Source of the DNA: Streptomyces indicus
Lineage (GTDB): Bacteria; Actinomycetota; Actinomycetes; Streptomycetales; Streptomycetaceae
Assembly: GCF_900100315.1 (NCBI RefSeq)
Contig: NZ_FNFF01000002.1
Location: 186,001 to 250,000 of the forward strand
Reading direction: 5' to 3'
Length of the DNA: 64,000 nt
This document shows, piece after piece, positions 18,423 to 25,288 of this stretch. The translations under genes and the position numbers were made by a program. Below the pieces are notes generated by a model, which was given only the letters and a program-made list of their open reading frames with translations, did no database searches and was not told where the DNA came from. Numbering within the stretch: position 1 is the stretch's first letter; the number at the start of each line of letters is the position of its first letter.

Positions 18423-18550
18423 CGCTTTCCCTCCGGCCGGCCACCAGTGCCCGGCTCAACTAGAGATGTGTGACGGCTACGTCCGTTCCCCACGTGCCGG
18501 ACGTCCGCCGCCTGACCCGCTGGTCCCCGGGCCGTCGTCCGTACAGGGTG

Positions 18551-18602
18551 GCAAGTTCCCGGGAAATTTGAACTTGCGTTTCACAGAGTGAGACGCGAAT
18601 AT
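18551..18602. promoter_or_regulatory. leuC/ndgR operator and ndgR promoter
   Basis: Three nested palindromes lie here. GCAAGTTC / GAACTTGC are arms at 18551-18558 and 18570-18577. TTCCCGGGAA is at 18556-18565. GCGTTTCAC-AGA-GTGAGACGC is at 18576-18596, with one mismatch. TTGCGT (18574-18579), 17 bp and GAATAT (18597-18602) form a promoter whose start point would coincide with the ndgR ATG. IclR-family regulators at this locus repress or activate leuCD in actinobacteria; binding here is inferred. Confidence 0.6.
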
Positions 18603-18608
18603 CGACGC

Positions 18609-19325
18609 ATGGACAACTCTAGCGGCGTCGGCGTTCTCGACAAGGCGGCTCTGGTCTTGAGCGCCCTGGAGTCCGGTCCGGCCACCCTCGCAGGGCTGGT
18701 CGCGGCGACAGGACTGGCACGACCCACGGCACACCGCCTTGCCGTGGCCCTTGAGCACCACCGCATGGTGGCGCGTGACATGCAGGGCCGTTTCATTCTC
18801 GGCCCCCGGCTCGCGGAGCTCGCGGCGGCGGCCGGCGAGGACCGCCTGCTCGCGACCGCGGGACCGGTGCTCACGCACCTGCGCGACGTGACGGGCGAGA
18901 GCGCCCAGCTCTACCGCCGCCAGGGCGACATGCGCATCTGCGTGGCCGCGGCCGAGCGCCTGTCCGGCCTGCGGGACACCGTCCCGGTCGGCTCCACGCT
19001 CACCATGAAGGCAGGCTCCTCCGCGCAGATCCTGATGGCCTGGGAGGAGCCGGAGCGCCTGCACCGCGGCCTCCAGGGCGCCCGCTTCACGGCCACGGCG
19101 CTTTCGGGCGTACGCCGCCGGGGCTGGGCCCAGTCCATCGGCGAGCGCGAGCCGGGCGTGGCCTCGGTCTCGGCGCCCGTACGCGGTCCGTCCAACCGCG
19201 TGGTCGCGGCCGTCTCGGTCTCCGGCCCCATCGAGCGCCTGACCCGGCACCCGGGCCGGATGCACGCCCAGGCCGTCATCGACGCGGCCGCCCGCCTCTC
19301 CGAGGCGCTGCGCCGCTCGGGCTGA
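18609..19325 (+). CDS. ndgR: IclR-family regulator NdgR
   Basis: This is a 238-residue IclR-type regulator: a winged helix-turn-helix at residues 1-65 (LAGLVAATGLARPTAHRLAVAL) and an effector-binding domain from about 75 to 235. NdgR/LtbR homologues sit divergently from leuCD throughout actinobacteria and control leucine and other amino-acid genes and, in Streptomyces, secondary metabolism. The ATG at 18609 is six bases past a plausible -10 box, suggesting leaderless mRNA and autoregulation, because the palindrome 18576-18596 fills the promoter spacer. Confidence 0.93.
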   Translation: MDNSSGVGVLDKAALVLSALESGPATLAGLVAATGLARPTAHRLAVALEHHRMVARDMQGRFILGPRLAELAAAAGEDRLLATAGPVLTHLRDVTGESAQLYRRQGDMRICVAAAERLSGLRDTVPVGSTLTMKAGSSAQILMAWEEPERLHRGLQGARFTATALSGVRRRGWAQSIGEREPGVASVSAPVRGPSNRVVAAVSVSGPIERLTRHPGRMHAQAVIDAAARLSEALRRSG

Positions 19326-19343
19326 GCCCCGCCCCCGCATGAA

Positions 19344-19377
19344 GGAGGGCCCGCCTCAACGCCGCGGCGGACCCTCC
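19344..19377 (+). terminator. Probable ndgR terminator
   Basis: GGAGGGCCCGCC and GGCGGACCCTCC form a 12-bp stem with one mismatch, 18 bp after the ndgR stop. Confidence 0.55.
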
Positions 19378-19444
19378 GAGTTGGCGCCCACCGTCCATGA
19401 GCGCCCCTGCTTCCCGTACGACCTCTCGACCTCTCGAAGCTCTG

Positions 19445-19478
19445 GAAGCTCGCGAACTCCCGAAGCTCGCGAACTCCC
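19445..19478. repeat. Tandem 17-bp repeat
   Basis: GAAGCTCGCGAACTCCC occurs twice head to tail, flanked by shorter CTCGA/AAGCTC fragments from about 19425. It lies between the convergent ndgR and DUF4188 genes. Probably non-functional slippage. Confidence 0.7.
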
Positions 19479-19493
19479 GAAGAACGAAATCTC

Positions 19494-19979
19494 TCAGACC
19501 GCCTTCAGCCGGTCGGCCGCGCGATCCCCGCGACGGGCGACCGGCTGAGTGCCGTGTGCGGCACCGAGGCCGAACTCCGGCATGTTGACGTAGATGCTCT
19601 CGTAGCCGCCGGCCGGCACCAGATACGTCTCGTGCCAAATCCCCACCGCCCCACCGGAGTTGCGCGCCGCCTTGTTGTACGCGCCCCAGGCCGGCCGGTG
19701 CTTCTTGTCCGCGGCGGAGACGTAGGCCAGGAGCTTCTCCTTCGACTCCCAGTACTGGACGATGTACGGCACGCGCGGGCCGGCGAACATCAGCCGGTAG
19801 CCGAGCAGTCCGGACTCCTTGTCCTCGGACAGCTCGCGCAGCATGCCCGGCATGGCCAGGAAGACGGGCAGCCAACGGCGCACCGCCCGCCACTTGTTGA
19901 TGCGCATCCCGATGTGGAACACGACGATGTCGCCCTCGGCGGCCGCGGTCCTGCGCTCGGTGATCACTTCGGTGCTCAT
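19494..19979 (-). CDS. DUF4188 domain protein
   Basis: This 161-residue protein (MSTEVITERRTAAAEGDIVV...) matches the DUF4188 pattern: FHIGMRINKWRAVRRWLPVF, then LGYRLMFAGPRVPYIVQYW, AYVSAADKKHRPAWGAY and GIWHETYLVPAGGYESIYVNMP. The ferredoxin-like dimeric alpha-beta barrel character (mono-oxygenase/chlorite-dismutase-like) is inference from the strand pattern and the conserved HETY. The ATG 19979 has GAGGGGACCTC upstream. It diverges from a MerR-type gene with a clear operator between them, so it is probably the MerR target. Catalytic activity is unknown. Confidence 0.85.
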   Translation of the reverse strand: MSTEVITERRTAAAEGDIVVFHIGMRINKWRAVRRWLPVFLAMPGMLRELSEDKESGLLGYRLMFAGPRVPYIVQYWESKEKLLAYVSAADKKHRPAWGAYNKAARNSGGAVGIWHETYLVPAGGYESIYVNMPEFGLGAAHGTQPVARRGDRAADRLKAV

Positions 19980-20001
19980 GAGGTCCCCTCCTCCATGAGT
20001 G

Positions 20002-20031
20002 TTGGATAGCGTCGCTATCCATGTTTAGATA
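20002..20031 (+). promoter_or_regulatory. MerR-type operator/promoter
   Basis: TGGATAGC-GTC-GCTATCCA (20003-20021) is a perfect 19-bp palindrome. It overlaps a -35-like TTGGAT (20002-20007) and is followed by TAGATA (20026-20031), an 18-bp spacer. A weaker half-copy TAGATAG...CTCTCCA follows at 20026-20044. The layout suggests autorepression of the MerR gene and control of the divergent DUF4188 gene. Confidence 0.6.
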
Positions 20032-20064
20032 GTGCCACTCTCCAATGAAGGGCGCAAGGGCGAC

Positions 20065-20706
20065 ATGAAGCTCTCGGAACTGAGCGAGCAGAGCGGCGTC
20101 TCGACCGCCACGATCAAGTACTACCTGCGCGAGGGCCTGCTGCAGCCGGGCCGCCGGATCACGGCCACCCAGGCCGAGTACGGCGAGGAGCACCTGCGCC
20201 GGTTGCGGCTCGTGCGCGCGCTGATCCAGGTGGGCCGGGTCCCGGTGAGCACGACCCGCGAGGTGATCGCCGCACTCGCCGACGACTCCCTCGACCAGCA
20301 CAGCCGGATCGGCGTCGCGGTCGAGGCACTCCCCCACGCGCCCCTGCCGGAGGAGGACGACCCGGCGACCGAACGCGCCCGCCACGAGGTGGCGAAGCTC
20401 TTCGAGCAGCTGGACTGGGACGACTCCCGTGGCGCCGGGCCGAGTTCACCGGCTTACGGGACGCTCGTGACCGCGGTGGCGGCCCTGACGCGGCTCGGAT
20501 ATCCGTGCGGCATCGAGGAGTTGCTGCCGTACGCCCGCACCGCCGCCCAACTGTCGGTCACCGAGCTGGACTTGGTGGCGCGCTTCCCGGACGAGGAGCG
20601 GGTGGAGGCCGCGGTCGCGCTCACGGTCCTGTACGAGCCGGTGCTGCTCAGCCTGCGCCGGCTCGCGGAGACGGATGAATCCGGGCGGCGGTTCATGAGT
20701 ACTTAG
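20065..20706 (+). CDS. MerR-family transcriptional regulator
   Basis: This is a 213-residue protein with an N-terminal MerR helix-turn-helix and wing (MKLSELSEQSGVSTATIKYYLREGLLQPGR, residues 1-30, then EEHLRRLRLVRALIQVGRVPV). It has a long, non-conserved helical C-terminal domain without a Cys metal site, so an organic or drug-like ligand is more likely than a metal. The ATG at 20065 is behind AAGGGCG; a GTG at 20032 lies too close to the promoter. It diverges from the DUF4188 gene. Confidence 0.88.
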   Translation: MKLSELSEQSGVSTATIKYYLREGLLQPGRRITATQAEYGEEHLRRLRLVRALIQVGRVPVSTTREVIAALADDSLDQHSRIGVAVEALPHAPLPEEDDPATERARHEVAKLFEQLDWDDSRGAGPSSPAYGTLVTAVAALTRLGYPCGIEELLPYARTAAQLSVTELDLVARFPDEERVEAAVALTVLYEPVLLSLRRLAETDESGRRFMST

Positions 20707-20746
20707 CCCGAAACGGCCGGGACCGGGAAACCGAAGCCGGAAAACA

Positions 20747-20780
20747 CGGAATCCCCTTTCCCGGAGGAAAGGGGATTCCG
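20747..20780. terminator. Terminator after merR and the tRNA group
   Basis: CGGAATCCCCTTTCC and GGAAAGGGGATTCCG form a perfect 15-bp stem with loop CGGA; Ts follow on the plus strand and As precede. It serves the convergent MerR gene and the leftward tRNA transcript. Confidence 0.85.
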
Positions 20781-20787
20781 TTTCGTG

Positions 20788-20860
20788 TACCCCCGACCGG
20801 ATTCGAACCGGCGCTACCGCCTTGAGAGGGCGGCGTGCTAGGCCGCTACACAACGGGGGC
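20788..20860 (-). tRNA. tRNA-Glu (anticodon CTC)
   Basis: This 73-nt tRNA starts GCCCCCGTTGTGTAG and has the T-arm GGTTCGAATCC. The anticodon loop CCTCTCAAG reads CTC. The acceptor ends CGGGGGTA, so G1 pairs with U and the CCA is not encoded. It is nearly identical to the copy at 20923-20995, with differences only in the anticodon stem. Confidence 0.95.
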
Positions 20861-20922
20861 CCTAGCGATCCTGCATTGAGGTCAGTGGGTGCGACCCGAA
20901 CTGTCCTCACGGGAAGGATCTG

Positions 20923-20995
20923 TACCCCCGACCGGATTCGAACCGGCGCTACTGCCTTGAGAGGGCAGCGTGCTAGGCCGCTACACAACGGGGGC
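20923..20995 (-). tRNA. tRNA-Glu (anticodon CTC), second copy
   Basis: The acceptor and T-arm are the same as in its neighbour; the anticodon stem is CTGCC/GGCAG instead of CCGCC/GGCGG, which is compensatory. The anticodon is CTC. CCA is not encoded. Confidence 0.95.
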
Positions 20996-21035
20996 TTTGC
21001 GGATCATGATCCGCGGTGCAGATGAGCTCTGCGAG

Positions 21036-21107
21036 CTGGCCTACCTGGACTCGAACCAAGACTAACTGAACCAGAATCAGTCGTGCTGCCAATTACACCA
21101 TAGGCCA
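21036..21107 (-). tRNA. tRNA-Gln (anticodon CTG)
   Basis: This 72-nt tRNA starts TGGCCTATGGTGTAATTGG; the anticodon loop ATTCTGGTT reads CTG. The acceptor TGGCCTA pairs with TAGGCCA and the discriminator is G. It is leftward, in line with the two tRNA-Glu genes and probably cotranscribed with them. Actinobacteria usually charge tRNA-Gln through GluRS and GatCAB, so its closeness to gltX makes sense. Confidence 0.95.
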
Positions 21108-21192
21108 TCAAAACGCAACCCCTGGCCGGGATCTTGTTCTGTGTTCTGCGCCTCTCCCGGGGTTCCCCCTCGTTCGCGGCGCAGGAAGAACA

Positions 21193-21915
21193 TTACCCGA
21201 AGGAGTCCGGCGCTCCAAAACGGGTATTGCCTGCCAGCACCCCGGGGAGCTCCTCCAGGCTCCTGATACGCAGGAGTTCACTCCTGCCGCCCAGGCCCGC
21301 GCGGTCCAGCCAGATCCCCAGGAGTCCCGCCTCGACGGCTCCCCGGGCATCGGTGTCGGGCTGGTCGCCCACGTACGCCACCTCGTGCGGCGCGAGCCCC
21401 ATCGCCTCGCACGCGGCATGGAAGGCGGCCGCCTCCGGCTTGGCCACGCCCAGTTCAGCGGCGCACAGGACGGCCTCGAAGCGGTCGCGCACGCCGAGGG
21501 TACGCAGCTTGCGGTCCTGGTTGAGGAGCGAGGAGTTGGAGAGGATGCCGTGCCGGTAGGCGCCGGCGAGGGCGTCGAGCGCGGGGAGCGTGTCGGGGAA
21601 GAGCGACCAGGCGGCCTCGTAGTGACCGAGATAACGCTCGAACCAGTTGTCCGCCTCGGCGTCGGAGAGCTGCTCGCCGGTGAAGGCCCGCACGCGGTCG
21701 CGGCGCTGCCCCTCCCAGTCGACGAGCCCCGCCTCGAAGCGGGCCCAGTGCTCGCGCGTGATCCGCTTCCAGTCGTCGAGGGTGCGGGTGGTGAGGCCCT
21801 CGGCCGTCAGGTGGGCCTGCATGCCGAGGGAGTCGGCCGAGGCGTAGTCGAAGATCGTGTCGTCGATGTCCCAGACGATGGCCTTGATCATGCGGTCGTC
21901 GCGGTGGGTGGGCAT
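21193..21915 (-). CDS. HAD-superfamily hydrolase
   Basis: This is a 240-residue haloacid-dehalogenase-type phosphatase. Motif I is VWDIDDTIF (the nucleophile is the first Asp of DIDDT); motif II is SNSS in GILSNSSLL; motif III is the Lys in GVAKPE; motif IV is YVGDQPDTDARGA. An alpha-helical cap (residues 30-110) marks subclass C1. The start may be ATG 21915 or the ATG eight codons later (MIKAIVWDID). The substrate is not predictable. It is followed by tRNA-Gln on the same strand. Confidence 0.9.
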   Translation of the reverse strand: MPTHRDDRMIKAIVWDIDDTIFDYASADSLGMQAHLTAEGLTTRTLDDWKRITREHWARFEAGLVDWEGQRRDRVRAFTGEQLSDAEADNWFERYLGHYEAAWSLFPDTLPALDALAGAYRHGILSNSSLLNQDRKLRTLGVRDRFEAVLCAAELGVAKPEAAAFHAACEAMGLAPHEVAYVGDQPDTDARGAVEAGLLGIWLDRAGLGGRSELLRIRSLEELPGVLAGNTRFGAPDSFG

Positions 21916-21930
21916 GGGCCCGAACGTACG

Positions 21931-21968
21931 CGAAAGGCCCGGAAACCGTGGCGGTTCCGGGCCTTTCG
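21931..21968 (-). terminator. gltX terminator
   Basis: CGAAAGGCCCGGAA and TTCCGGGCCTTTCG form a perfect 14-bp stem with a 10-nt loop. It lies 38 bp past the gltX stop and directly before the HAD gene start. Confidence 0.85.
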
Positions 21969-22005
21969 GCGACTTATCGCTTATGCGCCTCGTCCAGGAG
22001 TCGGC

Positions 22006-23499
22006 TCAGGCGGCGAGCTTCGCCAGGGCCGCGTCGATGCGGGCCAGGCTCTTGTCCTTGCCGAGGATCTCCAGGGACTCGAAGAGCGGCAGGCCGACGG
22101 TGCGGCCGGTGACCGCGACGCGGACCGGGGCCTGGGCCTTGCCGAGCTTGAGGCCGTGCTCCTCGCCGGCGGCCAGGACCGCGTTCTTGAGGGACTCCGG
22201 GTCCGACCAGTCGGCCGCTTCGAGCTTGGCGCGGGCCGTGGTGAGCAGCGCGACCGGGTCGCCCTTCATGGCCTTGGTCCAGGAGGCCTCGTCCTCGACC
22301 GGCTCCTTCAGGAACAGGAAGTCGACGTTGGCCGTGATGTCCGAGAGGACCTGGAGGCGGGTCTGGGCGTGCGGGGCGATGGCCTCCCACTTCGCCTGGT
22401 CGAAGTCCTCGGGGGCCCAGTTGGCGTGCGGGGCCTTCAGCCAGGGCTCGCAGGCGGCCGTGAAGGACGCGACGTCGAGCATGCGGATGTGGTCGGCGTT
22501 GATCGCCTCGGCCTTCTTCAGGTCGAAGCGGGCCGGGTTGGCGTTCACGTCCGCGATGTCGAACTTCTCGATCAGCTCGGCGACCGTGAAGACGTCCTTG
22601 TCCGCGGAGAACGACCAGCCCAGGAGGGAGAGGTAGTTGAGGAGGCCCTCGGGCAGGAAGCCGCGCTCGCGGTAGAGGTTCAGCGAGGCCTGCGGGTCGC
22701 GCTTGGAGAGCTTCTTGTTGCCCTCGCCCATCACATACGGGAGGTGGCCGAAGGCCGGGATCGTCTTGGCGTAGCCGAGCTCGATCAGGGCCTTGTAGAG
22801 CGCGATCTGGCGGGGGGTCGAGGAGAGCAGGTCCTCGCCGCGCAGGACGTGGGTGATCTCCATGGCCGCGTCGTCGACGGGGTTCACCAGGGTGTACAGC
22901 GGGGCGCCGTTGGCGCGCACGATGCCGTAGTCCGTGACGTTCTCCGCCTGGACGGTGATCTCGCCGCGCACCAGGTCGGTGAAGGTGGTGGCCTCGTCGG
23001 GCATGCGGAAGCGGATGATGTGGCTGCGGCCCTCGGCCTCGTACGCCTGGATCTGCTCGGCGCTCAGGTCGCGGCACTGCCCGTCGTAGCCGGAGGGCTT
23101 GCCGGCGGCGCGGGCGGCCTCGCGGCGGGCGTCCAGCTCCTCGGTGGTGCAGTAGCAGGGGTACGCGAAGCCGCCGGCGACCAGCTTGTCCGCGACCTCC
23201 TTGTAGAGGTCCATGCGCTGCGACTGGCGGTAGGGGGCGTGCGGGCCGCCCACCTCGGGGCCTTCGTCCCAGGTCAGGCCGAGCCAGCGCATCGAGTCGA
23301 GCAGCTGCTCGTACGACTCCTCGGAGTCGCGGGCCGCGTCGGTGTCCTCGATGCGGAAGACCATGGTGCCGCCGTTGTGCCGGGCGAAGGCCCAGTTGAA
23401 CAGGGCGGTGCGGACCAGGCCCACGTGCGGGTTGCCGGTCGGCGAGGGACAGAAGCGGACGCGGATGCTTGCGTCCGTGCCGTCAGGGGAGTTAGCCAC
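22006..23499 (-). CDS. gltX: Glutamyl-tRNA synthetase
   Basis: This is a 497-residue class I aminoacyl-tRNA synthetase. The HIGH-type motif is seen as SPTGNPHVGLVRTALF (residues 19-34), and the KMSKS loop as KKLSKRD. Actinobacterial GluRS normally charges both tRNA-Glu and tRNA-Gln (non-discriminating), with GatCAB completing Gln-tRNA; two tRNA-Glu genes and one tRNA-Gln gene lie less than 1 kb away. GTG 23499 overlaps the end of the FAH gene by 8 bp, so translation is coupled. Confidence 0.97.
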   Translation of the reverse strand: MANSPDGTDASIRVRFCPSPTGNPHVGLVRTALFNWAFARHNGGTMVFRIEDTDAARDSEESYEQLLDSMRWLGLTWDEGPEVGGPHAPYRQSQRMDLYKEVADKLVAGGFAYPCYCTTEELDARREAARAAGKPSGYDGQCRDLSAEQIQAYEAEGRSHIIRFRMPDEATTFTDLVRGEITVQAENVTDYGIVRANGAPLYTLVNPVDDAAMEITHVLRGEDLLSSTPRQIALYKALIELGYAKTIPAFGHLPYVMGEGNKKLSKRDPQASLNLYRERGFLPEGLLNYLSLLGWSFSADKDVFTVAELIEKFDIADVNANPARFDLKKAEAINADHIRMLDVASFTAACEPWLKAPHANWAPEDFDQAKWEAIAPHAQTRLQVLSDITANVDFLFLKEPVEDEASWTKAMKGDPVALLTTARAKLEAADWSDPESLKNAVLAAGEEHGLKLGKAQAPVRVAVTGRTVGLPLFESLEILGKDKSLARIDAALAKLAA

Positions 23500-24265
23500 G
23501 CTTGATCACCTTGTTGGTGAGAGTGCCGATGCCTTGGATGGTGACGGCGACCTCGTCGCCGACGTTGAGGGGGCCGACGCCCGCGGGGGTGCCGGTCAGG
23601 ATGACGTCGCCCGGGAGCAGGGTCATCGCCTCGGTGATGTTGACGATCAGATCCTCGATGGAGTGGATCATCTGGCTCGTCGAGCCGAGCTGGCGCTGCT
23701 CGCCGTTGACCGTGCATTGGATCGCGAGGTCGCTCGGGTCGAGTTCGGTCTCGACCCACGGGCCGATCGGGCAGGAGCTGTCGAAGCCCTTGGCCCGGGC
23801 CCACTGCTTCTCGCGCTTCTGCACGTCGCGGGCCGTGACGTCGTTGGCGCAGGTGTAGCCGAAGATGACGTCCTTGACGCGCTCGCGCGGGACCTCGCGG
23901 CACATGCGGCCGATGACGACGGCGAGCTCGGCCTCGTGGTGCAGCTCGTTCGAGAAGCCCGGGTACTCGATGGGGTCGCCGTCGCCGACCATCGACGTGG
24001 TCGGCTTGAAGAAGGCGAACGGGGCGTCGGGCACCTCGTTGCCGAGCTCCTTGGCGTGCTCCGCGTAGTTGCGGCCGAACGCCACGATCTTGTTGCCGAT
24101 CACGGGCGGAAGGAGGCGGACCTTGGCGAGCGGCACCTTGACGCCGCTGAGCTCGAAGTCCGCGTACGGGATGCCCTTGATGATGTCGAGCACGAGGCCG
24201 TCGGGGCCTTCCTCGACCGCGCCGAAGGCGACATTGCCGTCGATGGAGAATCTGGCGATGCGCAC
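23492..24265 (-). CDS. Fumarylacetoacetate hydrolase family protein
   Basis: This 257-residue FAH-fold protein has the metal site Glu-x-Glu...Asp in HHEAELAVVIG and YTCANDVTARD. It also has GRNYAEHAKE and the C-terminal TGTPAGVGPLNVGDEV. Family members are acylpyruvate hydrolases, oxaloacetate decarboxylases or catechol meta-cleavage isomerase/hydrolases; the exact substrate is unclear. ATG 24265 is the start. It overlaps gltX by 8 bp, an arrangement conserved in Streptomyces, and no aromatic-catabolic neighbours are present. Confidence 0.9.
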   Translation of the reverse strand: MRIARFSIDGNVAFGAVEEGPDGLVLDIIKGIPYADFELSGVKVPLAKVRLLPPVIGNKIVAFGRNYAEHAKELGNEVPDAPFAFFKPTTSMVGDGDPIEYPGFSNELHHEAELAVVIGRMCREVPRERVKDVIFGYTCANDVTARDVQKREKQWARAKGFDSSCPIGPWVETELDPSDLAIQCTVNGEQRQLGSTSQMIHSIEDLIVNITEAMTLLPGDVILTGTPAGVGPLNVGDEVAVTIQGIGTLTNKVIKRG

Positions 24266-24365
24266 GGATGCCTCTTGATTCCTGCTGGGGAGCTGCGACC
24301 GGGGTCCTTGCGGAGCCGGTGGTCGCGACCTGGGATCGTTGAGGCTTCAGGCTAACGCGATCGGA

Positions 24366-24409
24366 CTGCTGCGGGCTCGCCGATAACGTCCGGTGCGAGC
24401 CCGCGGCAG
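24366..24409 (-). terminator. Probable terminator of the ANPRRT peptide gene
   Basis: CTGCTGCGGGCTCG and CGAGCCCGCGGCAG form a 14-bp stem with one mismatch, 90 bp beyond the peptide stop on the leftward strand. Confidence 0.55.
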
Positions 24410-24432
24410 GGTGCCGTGCAAAGGGCGCCTGT

Positions 24433-24500
24433 GCGGCGGCCGCTTCGGCGACTGCGCGGCGGCCGCTCGGTGACTGCCGGGCGGCCGCGTCGGAGACGGT
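24433..24500. repeat. Three degenerate 22-bp GCGGCCGC repeats
   Basis: Units beginning at about 24433, 24455 and 24477 share CGGCGGCCGC followed by TCGGNGACTG. Each contains a GCGGCCGC palindrome. They lie in the 3' region of the leftward peptide gene, ending at its stop codon. Confidence 0.6.
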
Positions 24501-24712
24501 TACTTGGCGACCGCGTCCGCGACGGTGATCACCACGGGCTCCGGGGTGGCCGGGGCGTTCTGCAGAACCGTGCGGCGGGGGTTGGCCGTGTTGGTGGGCA
24601 GCTCCGTGGTGTGCTCGGCGGGCTGGAGCCCGTCGAGGTCCGTCGCGTCCGCGAGGTGCGCCAGGGTGGTGCGGCGCGGGTTGGCTATACGGAACATCGG
24701 AGTCGTCTTCAC
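24500..24712 (-). CDS. 70-residue peptide with duplicated ANPRRT motif
   Basis: The peptide begins MKTTPMFRIANPRRTTL. ANPRRT occurs at residues 10-15 and 43-48, each followed by Thr/Val-Leu, and separated by an acidic/Thr-rich linker. The C-terminus PEPVVITVADAVAK is hydrophobic and helical. It has no Cys, no signal peptide and no known domain that I recognise. GTG 24712 is preferred (GAGGTCAG upstream); ATG 24757 would add 15 residues. Codon use is normal for the genome, with GC-rich third positions. It stands alone, divergent from the first conservon. It could be a ribosomally made peptide precursor, an adaptor or a small regulator; no modification enzyme is adjacent. Confidence 0.65.
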   Translation of the reverse strand: MKTTPMFRIANPRRTTLAHLADATDLDGLQPAEHTTELPTNTANPRRTVLQNAPATPEPVVITVADAVAK

Positions 24713-25288
24713 GGCTGAACTGACCTCTGGTCTCTGGTGGTCTCTGCTGGCGTACATGGCCGCTTGTCGAACAGGCCATCCCTGTAAAGCGTCAGGCTAA
24801 ACATGCACATTCCTTGCGGTGGCGGGTTCCAGCCGTGATCAGCATGTGAGTTTGCTCACCAGGGTGCGGACGAATCGGGCATACGGGCACCCCAACTCCG
24901 CGCCACGGAACGGACATTCCGTAGCTGAAGCCATCATTCCGATTCTGATCATGGCGACTGGGACACCCCCGCCCCGTAAGCAGTTCACTGCCATATGTCC
25001 GCTATGCAGCGGATCCCGCTCTACGCCTTGTGACCCTCTCCTCACGTGGCGTCACGCAGGTCACGGCCCGATACCTGGCCCTTGTTGGAGATCCGGCACT
25101 GTGCTGGAATTCCCGGGACCGCCGCGGGTATGAGCCGGCGCGCATGGCGCAACGCAGCGTCGAGCGGCGGTGGGAAAAGGGGGAAGACGCGCCGGTCACT
25201 GACGACCACCGGGGCATTTCGCTCCACAACGCCGACACCGTCCCACCGTCTACGCGGGGGGACGCCTGGTCCAGAGGTTGCGACGCTA
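24713..25288. other. 576-bp divergent gap between the peptide gene and cvnA
   Basis: I see no convincing gene. Near the peptide start the leftward strand has the imperfect direct repeats AGAGACCACC / AGAGACCAGAG. The remainder presumably holds the promoters for the peptide gene and the first conservon, including AT-richer sequence around 24920-24960. Longer cvnA frames reach back to 25046 but encode Arg-rich, non-conserved sequence. Confidence 0.4.

Noticed and set aside
20701..21110. Integration site or prophage at the tRNA cluster
   Set aside because: tRNA genes are attractive attachment sites, but no integrase, direct repeat of a tRNA 3' end or foreign genes are present.
24839..25045. 68-residue leftward frame in the gap before cvnA
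   Set aside because: No ribosome-binding site, no recognised motif and mixed composition; not enough to call a gene.
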